Assembly: GCA_028023455.1 (NCBI GenBank) | Contig: JAQFVV010006293.1 | Location: 3,047,844 to 3,111,843, forward strand | DNA from: Epiperipatus broadwayi | Taxonomy: Eukaryota > Onychophora > Udeonychophora > Euonychophora > Peripatidae | DNA: 64,000 bases | Direction: 5' to 3' | In this document: positions 59,405-64,000 of the stretch, piece by piece | Layout of the letters: each line of letters begins with the position of its first letter | How positions within the stretch are numbered: the stretch's first letter is position 1 | The notes under the pieces: generated by a model | The model's input: only the letters and a program-made list of their open reading frames with translations | Told to the model about the DNA's origin: nothing | Databases searched by the model: none | Position numbers and translations under genes: made by a program

Positions 59405-60178
59405 ATGAATATAAAAATAGCATCATTAAACATCCGTGGATTAAACTCACCAGGAAAAAACTATCAATTAATAAAATGGCTTGAAATTATACAACCTCAT
59501 TTGCTAGGGTTACTCGAAACAAAAATTTATAATAAATCTCAGATTAATCCATCTAACTATCTTAATAATCAAGGATACTCAGCATTCTCCCAAGCATCAT
59601 TTTCACCCTCAGCAGGAACAGGAGTAGTAGTAATGAAAACCTGCCCCTTCTATTCATTCAAAATAATATATATAGATGCACACATATTAATTATAACACT
59701 ATATGATAAAACAGTTACATTGAATGTAGCATTTGTTTATTTACCTCCAAATCACACAGTAATTAATAAAGTCATTCAAATTATAAATTCCAAAATAGCA
59801 TCCTCATCACATCCATTAATTTTACTTGGTGATTTCAACATGTCATACAATGAGTTTGTCACAAAATGGTTGCACTTACTAGCCATACCACTCATGAGTG
59901 GAGAAGGCTATCTCCCACAGAATTCAGTAACATTTAATAATGGCAGGTTTTCATCATTAATTGACCTGGTCTTCTACTCACCAGTGTTACATCACATGAT
60001 CAGCCTAACAATAAAAAACTCATCATTATCAGACCATTCTGCAATTATTGTTTCACTAAAGAATGATTTTATATACAGATCAATAACATCTATTGGAAAC
60101 ACAATTAGAGTGCTTCTTCCATGTCGAACCCCAGAATATTTATTCTCAGAAATATATATATATATCTTCAAACTTTGA
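59405..60178 (+). CDS. LINE ORF2, apurinic-like endonuclease domain
   Basis: ORF2 begins at ATG 59405 (MNIKIASLNIRGLNS). The APE-type nuclease signatures are SLNIRG at the start (catalytic N), LLGLLETK (E), LLGDFN near residue 142 (D and N), a SLIDLVFYS block, and SLSDHSAI near residue 210 (D-H pair). It nicks target DNA to prime reverse transcription. The frame is closed by a TGA at 60176-60178. Translation in the same frame resumes immediately (DIEMDPVQTW), so this is one nonsense change within a single long ORF2 (a CGA to TGA transition would do it), close to an (AT)n run. Confidence 0.88.
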   Translation: MNIKIASLNIRGLNSPGKNYQLIKWLEIIQPHLLGLLETKIYNKSQINPSNYLNNQGYSAFSQASFSPSAGTGVVVMKTCPFYSFKIIYIDAHILIITLYDKTVTLNVAFVYLPPNHTVINKVIQIINSKIASSSHPLILLGDFNMSYNEFVTKWLHLLAIPLMSGEGYLPQNSVTFNNGRFSSLIDLVFYSPVLHHMISLTIKNSSLSDHSAIIVSLKNDFIYRSITSIGNTIRVLLPCRTPEYLFSEIYIYIFKL

Positions 60179-61318
60179 GACATTGAAATGGATCCAGTGC
60201 AAACATGGATTGCTTTTGTTAACATTATTTCATATACAATTGATGTCATAACAAGGGCTACCCCAGCCCCTTCAAGGCTTCTAGCTCTTGTAGATGAAAC
60301 ACACAAAAGAATCACAAACAGTACTACAAATAAACAAGGCTGTTCAAATGTGATTGCCCTGAAGAAACTTTATAAATCAGTCTCTGAAGAACTTAAAGAA
60401 TACCTGGCAATTAAAAAAAGAAAACTCTTTTTGACACAGACACACACATGGTCCAGACACTATATTCGCTGGGCACTGGGACAAAAGCCATCAACTCGCA
60501 TACCGACAGCAATTAAAATACAAGAAGATATAATTTCTGGTTACAACATGTTGCTACCCCTCTACACACATTTCAAATCCAAACTTCAAGAGAAGAAAAA
60601 ATTCAGCCCTGCGCCATTTTTTCTCGGTGAGCCAGAAGAAAATATAGTATTTACTCCCAAAGACTTTATACAAAAATTAGCATCAACCCCAAACTCCAGT
60701 CACCCAGGAATGCATGGTATACCTTGCTTTGTATTCAAGCATTTAGAAAATTTTACTGCTCAGTATCTGTGTAATTTAGCAAACTTTCTAACAAAAAAGA
60801 TCCATCATATACATGGATTATACCCTATTTTACTAGTACCATTTATCAAAACACATGAAAAAATAACCACACTAAACAATCTAAGGCCCATATCAATGAG
60901 CCCTCTGGGTATCAAACTGCTGGAGTCAATCATTAAAGACAAAATAGAACCCTATATCATACCTATACTATCTAAAATGCAGTTTGCTAAGAAAGGCTCG
61001 TCTACAATGCAAGCAGCCTTTCTATTCAAAACAGTTATTGATTCTGTCAGAAATAATAAAAAATATAGTCCAGTTGTAATCCAACTGGATATAAAATCAG
61101 CATTTGATATGATTCCAATTGAACTCCTTGTTGAAGCATTAGCAGACACAACAATACCAAGATCCTTAATATATTTAGTAACCAATCTTCTATTAAGTCG
61201 AGAAATACATATTACACTTAATGGTAAGAATTCCCCCTCTTTTGTACCTTACTGTTCAATTCCACAAGGTTCACCACTAAGTGCTCTTTTTTTACTTTCT
61301 ATATCAATCCCTTACTGA
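60179..61318 (+). pseudogene. LINE ORF2, linker and 5' half of reverse transcriptase
   Basis: Same frame as the endonuclease. It contains the pre-RT segment, then NNLRPISMSPLGIKLLE (motif 1-2), MQFAKKGSSTMQAA, and VVIQLDIKSAFDMIPIELL with the first catalytic Asp (motif A). Then comes the SIPQGSPLSALF block (motif B). Just after motif B the frame runs out at 61316-61318, because a T run at 61287-61293 has changed length. The coding sense continues in the next frame at about 61300. Catalytic residues up to this point are intact. Confidence 0.87.
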
Positions 61319-62634
61319 ATATGATAGAAAAAGAATTATCAGGCATATACATACCTGGTCTAAAAGCAAACATCTCCTGTATTGCCTACATGGATGATGT
61401 CTCGATTTTTTTAACTTCTAAAAAACAGATCCCAACTCTATTGAAAATTCTTAATTCATACACTAATAAATACAAGCTGGAGTTTAACATGGATAAATCT
61501 TCTGCATGGTCAATATATACGGGACAATTTCACACACAACATTTTAAAGGAAAACCCAGCTCTTTTGTGGGATTCCCCTTCTATTTGAGCAATCTAGAAA
61601 TGCGTCGACAAATACAAGACAAAATTAAAAATAAAATAGAAAATATAATTGATTCACTATCAAAATCTTACCTTTCACTGTATTCAAAAGTATCCCTGTT
61701 TAATCTATTAATTATGACTCGAATCACATACTATTCTCCAATAATACTATACACTAAATCTTTTACTAGTAAAATAAACTCGTTATGTAGAAAGTTGCTG
61801 TGGGGGAAAAAGATTGTTTCAGTTTCACTAAAACGTATTCAAGCTCCTCTAATACAAAATGGTTTAGGACTACATTCAATACATATTTTTAACATTCAAA
61901 AGACATTAAATCTCATTTCTGCATGTACTTATTTATTTCCATACATGAAAGTGTTCTTCAAGATTACCCCAACAGATAAACCACCACCAAACAATGGATA
62001 TTGGAAAACCTTGCTTACACTAATTCTTAACATTCCAAACATTATTTTTTCACCACCGCAAGATAAATTTAAATATTGGGATGTATACCAGATAATTTGC
62101 TCTCCCCTAAATGATAAAAAACCAATTTTAAACATTAATAATAGACAACTAACCCGAAAATTTAAATTCTGGTCATTAGAACCCAAATATTATGATTTTC
62201 TACTCAAATTAAATCTTGAAGCATTGCCAACATTACACTTTTGTAGATATAGAAGGCATTACGTAAATACAGAAGACATATGCTGGTTGTGTCATAGAGA
62301 AACTGAGACACAAGAACATTTTCTTTTTACCTGCCCAGTATTTGATAATATTCGTTCATCCATACCATCATTGTACAAACAAAGAAATTGTGACATTCAA
62401 ATCCTTTTACAATCATTTATTAAGGGTAGCTACCCACATATTCGAGCAAGTACTTTTATATTGTTTTCACTATGGTGTACAAGATGCTCCTTCATGTACA
62501 ACAATAATCCAAGAAGACATCCAAACACATTCTGGAACAAAATGGAACAGCTCCGCTTAAGGGATGAAAAAATTGTATCCCAAAAGATGTACACAGCCAC
62601 TTGGTCAATATTACAACAGTGCTCAAAATTATAG
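61300..62634 (+). pseudogene. LINE ORF2, RT catalytic half, thumb and C-terminal CCHC
   Basis: Continues after the frameshift with IAYMDDVSIFL; the YMDD catalytic motif is at 61387-61398 (a Y-M-D-D variant of the usual YADD/FADD). Then YKLEFNMDKSSAW, a long helical C-terminal region typical of L1/Tx1 elements, and a C-terminal CCHC at about 62281-62340 (CWLCHRETETQEHFLFTC). It ends at TAG 62632-62634. It shows no further stop over about 1.3 kb, which indicates recent activity of this lineage. Confidence 0.87.
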
Positions 62635-62888
62635 AAAAAAAAAAAGACTAATAAAAAACAGAACTAAGAGCTTTACAAGTGCACAAAACTAATTGGATGT
62701 ATATATTTTAAAGAAAATAATGTAAACTCAAATTTGTAAACCACATGCATATCCTTTGTCTTTGTTAACCCCCCTCCCCCAATTACAGTTTTCAACTTAT
62801 TTATACTGACTTCAATTCATCTGCATGTGGTAAAATAGTTATAAATGTAACCTTTTCTTGTTATATTCAATAAAGTCCTTTTGAAAGA
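62635..62888 (+). other. LINE 3' UTR
   Basis: Includes A12 right after the stop, a C-rich patch (ccccctccccc) near 62768-62781, AATAAA at 62869-62874, and the end cttttgaaagatgatgatg. The GATGAT end before (AAT)n resembles the tail of the RTE copies, but the elements are otherwise unrelated. Confidence 0.7.
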
Positions 62889-62899
62889 TGATGATGATG

Positions 62900-62988
<89 letters not shown>
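62887..62988. repeat. (GAT)n(AAT)n microsatellite at the LINE 3' edge
   Basis: Five GAT units, then about 29 AAT units, ending where the antisense Jockey-type fragment begins. A similar gatgatgatgataataat stretch recurs at 63772-63801 on the other side of that fragment, consistent with a target-site duplication. Confidence 0.95.
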
Positions 62989-63771
62989 TCAGTTCATTTA
63001 TTTAAGTGCTAAACAACAGCATAAAGCCAATTACAGCTTGCACATTTCAGTTTAACAAGATTACAAAATTTCTTATAATCAATGTCACACAGAATAAGGT
63101 TACTCCCAATTTGATTATATAAAGAGGGTAACCTAAATAAAGGAGAAAATTTAAGAATCTTAGAACGACATGTTTGAATCTGATATACACAAGTAGATCT
63201 AGTATCATAACTCAAAGACCTAACTGAGATAGTTGAAACTATATCTGATAAAATAACCTGTTTATTAACAATTTTATAAAAATATTTCAAATCCCTATAC
63301 TTTCATCTAGATGAAAGATTAATCATTTTACCCTCCCAAGAAACATATTTGAAAAACTTCTTTGAAATAGACTGCAACAAGTTACATCCTTGCAAAGAAC
63401 TAGGGTTCCAAATTATTGAACCATATTCAATAATAGGAAGAACCAATGAAAAAAACAATTTCCGTTTAGTATCATTACTGAACTGATAACTATGTCTAAG
63501 AATGGCACCCATAACGTTAAAAGCTTTACCAACAATCATTTCAAGATGAGGAATAAAAGATCCATTACAAGAAAACATAATTCCAAGATCTTTTTGGCAT
63601 TTAACTGAAATAATTTTATGAGAATTGATATAATAATAAAACTGTAAAACTTCAGATTTTTTGGAATAAGAAATAAAGGAACATTTATCAAAATTAACTG
63701 TCATATTATTTGACTGACACCAAGCATTAAAGTTATCAATATCCTTCTGAAGGAGAACACAATCGTTCACT
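62989..63771 (-). pseudogene. Jockey-type LINE fragment (RT C-terminus), 5'-truncated
   Basis: From 63770 down: LLQKDIDNFNAWCQSNNMTV, KCSFISYSKK, KDLGIMFSCNGSFIPHL, KRKLFFSLVLPIIEYGSIIW, the post-YADD part of Jockey-clade reverse transcriptases (dl..l..W...n.m..n..Kc..m.f.r, DLGv.fd..l.F..Hi, l...lv.piLEY.s.vW.P). A single in-frame TGA near 63301 separates it from the last segment (KYFYKIVN..., ending CNWLYAVV at about 63010). It lies inside the (GAT/AAT) tail of the L1/Tx1-like LINE, so it inserted later. On the minus strand its 3' end is followed by (ATT)n. Confidence 0.85.
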
Positions 63772-64000
63772 GATGATGATGATAATAATAATAATAATAA
63801 ATCTCTGCTGAGGTAAGAAGCAATCCTTAAGTTCTCCGACGTAAGTATTTATTTTTTACTTTTGTCCCAACTTGTTATTCGCAAAACAAACATAATACAG
63901 GAAAAATCGAATTATATAATAGATTAATAGTGTTTTTTGAAAAATATCGGTGTGTTTTAATATCTTTTTTTTTTAAAAAAAATACTGACTTGAGTCAGAA
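63772..64000. other. Microsatellite then unassigned DNA to window end
   Basis: GAT/AAT repeat at 63772-63801 followed by non-coding sequence. A T/A run lies at 63965-63981. No feature is recognised. Confidence 0.5.

Larger units (their letters stand above)
57613..62888 (+). mobile_element. Near-intact two-ORF LINE (L1/Tx1-like)
   Basis: A full-length non-LTR retrotransposon: 5' UTR (57613-57830, starting with a GC-richer gagtgcgcatgcgccagctg), ORF1 with zinc knuckles, an about 275-bp junction, ORF2 with endonuclease, RT and C-terminal CCHC, then a 3' UTR with AATAAA at 62869 and a GATGATGAT end running into (AAT)n. The order and the C-terminal pattern (LSLYSKV..N.L....ITYYSP..., LLWGKK, ..NGLGLHSI) fit the L1/Tx1 group, but I cannot fix the clade. 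Lesions: one in-frame TGA in ORF2 at 60176, a frameshift at a T run near 61287-61293, and probable frameshifts at A runs after the ORF1 C-terminus. Base composition is less AT-rich than surrounding DNA, as expected for a young insertion. Confidence 0.9.

Noticed and set aside
1-64000. CRISPR array, operons, bacterial promoters or terminators
   Set aside because: None present. All repeat structure fits eukaryotic transposons, satellites and microsatellites.

Overview
The window is strongly AT-rich eukaryotic DNA. It has no bacterial-type operons, no long host coding region and no CRISPR array. The retroelements present (RTE-, Jockey- and L1/Tx1-like LINEs, a Penelope-like element, tRNA-derived SINEs, hAT and Tc1 DNA transposons) and the hammerhead-bearing repeats point to an invertebrate animal. 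I cannot narrow the phylum from sequence alone. One weak candidate host exon lies on the minus strand near 1.6 kb, and a dead KH-domain (poly(rC)-binding-protein-like) pseudogene lies at 14.6-15.5 kb.

Layout. 0-2.5 kb: somewhat less AT-biased sequence with the candidate exon. 2.5-4.3 kb: decayed RTE LINE. 4.3-14.6 kb: AT-rich intergenic DNA with one foldback insertion. 14.6-15.5 kb: KH pseudogene in permuted order. 16.5-17.9 kb: a perfect hairpin and a tandem array of about 250-bp units. 22-24 kb: probable Penelope fragment and a tRNA-derived SINE. 25-31 kb: hAT transposase relic surrounded and interrupted by long palindromic insertions. 29.7-34.2 kb: three insertions with hammerhead ribozyme motifs, plus a hAT MITE with a clean target-site duplication. 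38.5-42.4 kb: nested LINE relics. 43-50 kb: SINEs and a second hammerhead family, including three hammerheads in tandem at 55-bp spacing and a 437-bp monomer joining a tRNA-like head to a hammerhead. 50-51 kb: Tc1/mariner relic. 53-55 kb: another RTE relic. 55.7-56.3 kb: Penelope-like C-terminus with GIY-YIG endonuclease. 57.5-62.9 kb: an almost intact two-ORF LINE between (AAT)n arrays. 63.0-63.8 kb: a Jockey-type fragment inserted in that LINE's tail.

The most interesting signal is the set of short non-autonomous elements carrying type I hammerhead cores (CTGANGA, helix II, GAAA). Several are inverted dimers flanked by 9-15 bp direct repeats. One end of the insertion repeatedly has 25-60 bp that the other arm lacks. 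In two loci, direct dimers have a period of about 425-437 bp, and in one of these the repeat boundary lies at the predicted self-cleavage site. This resembles schistosome SM-alpha repeats, animal retrozymes and Penelope terminal repeats. The local Penelope-like fragment is a plausible relative of the mobilising machinery, but that link is inference.
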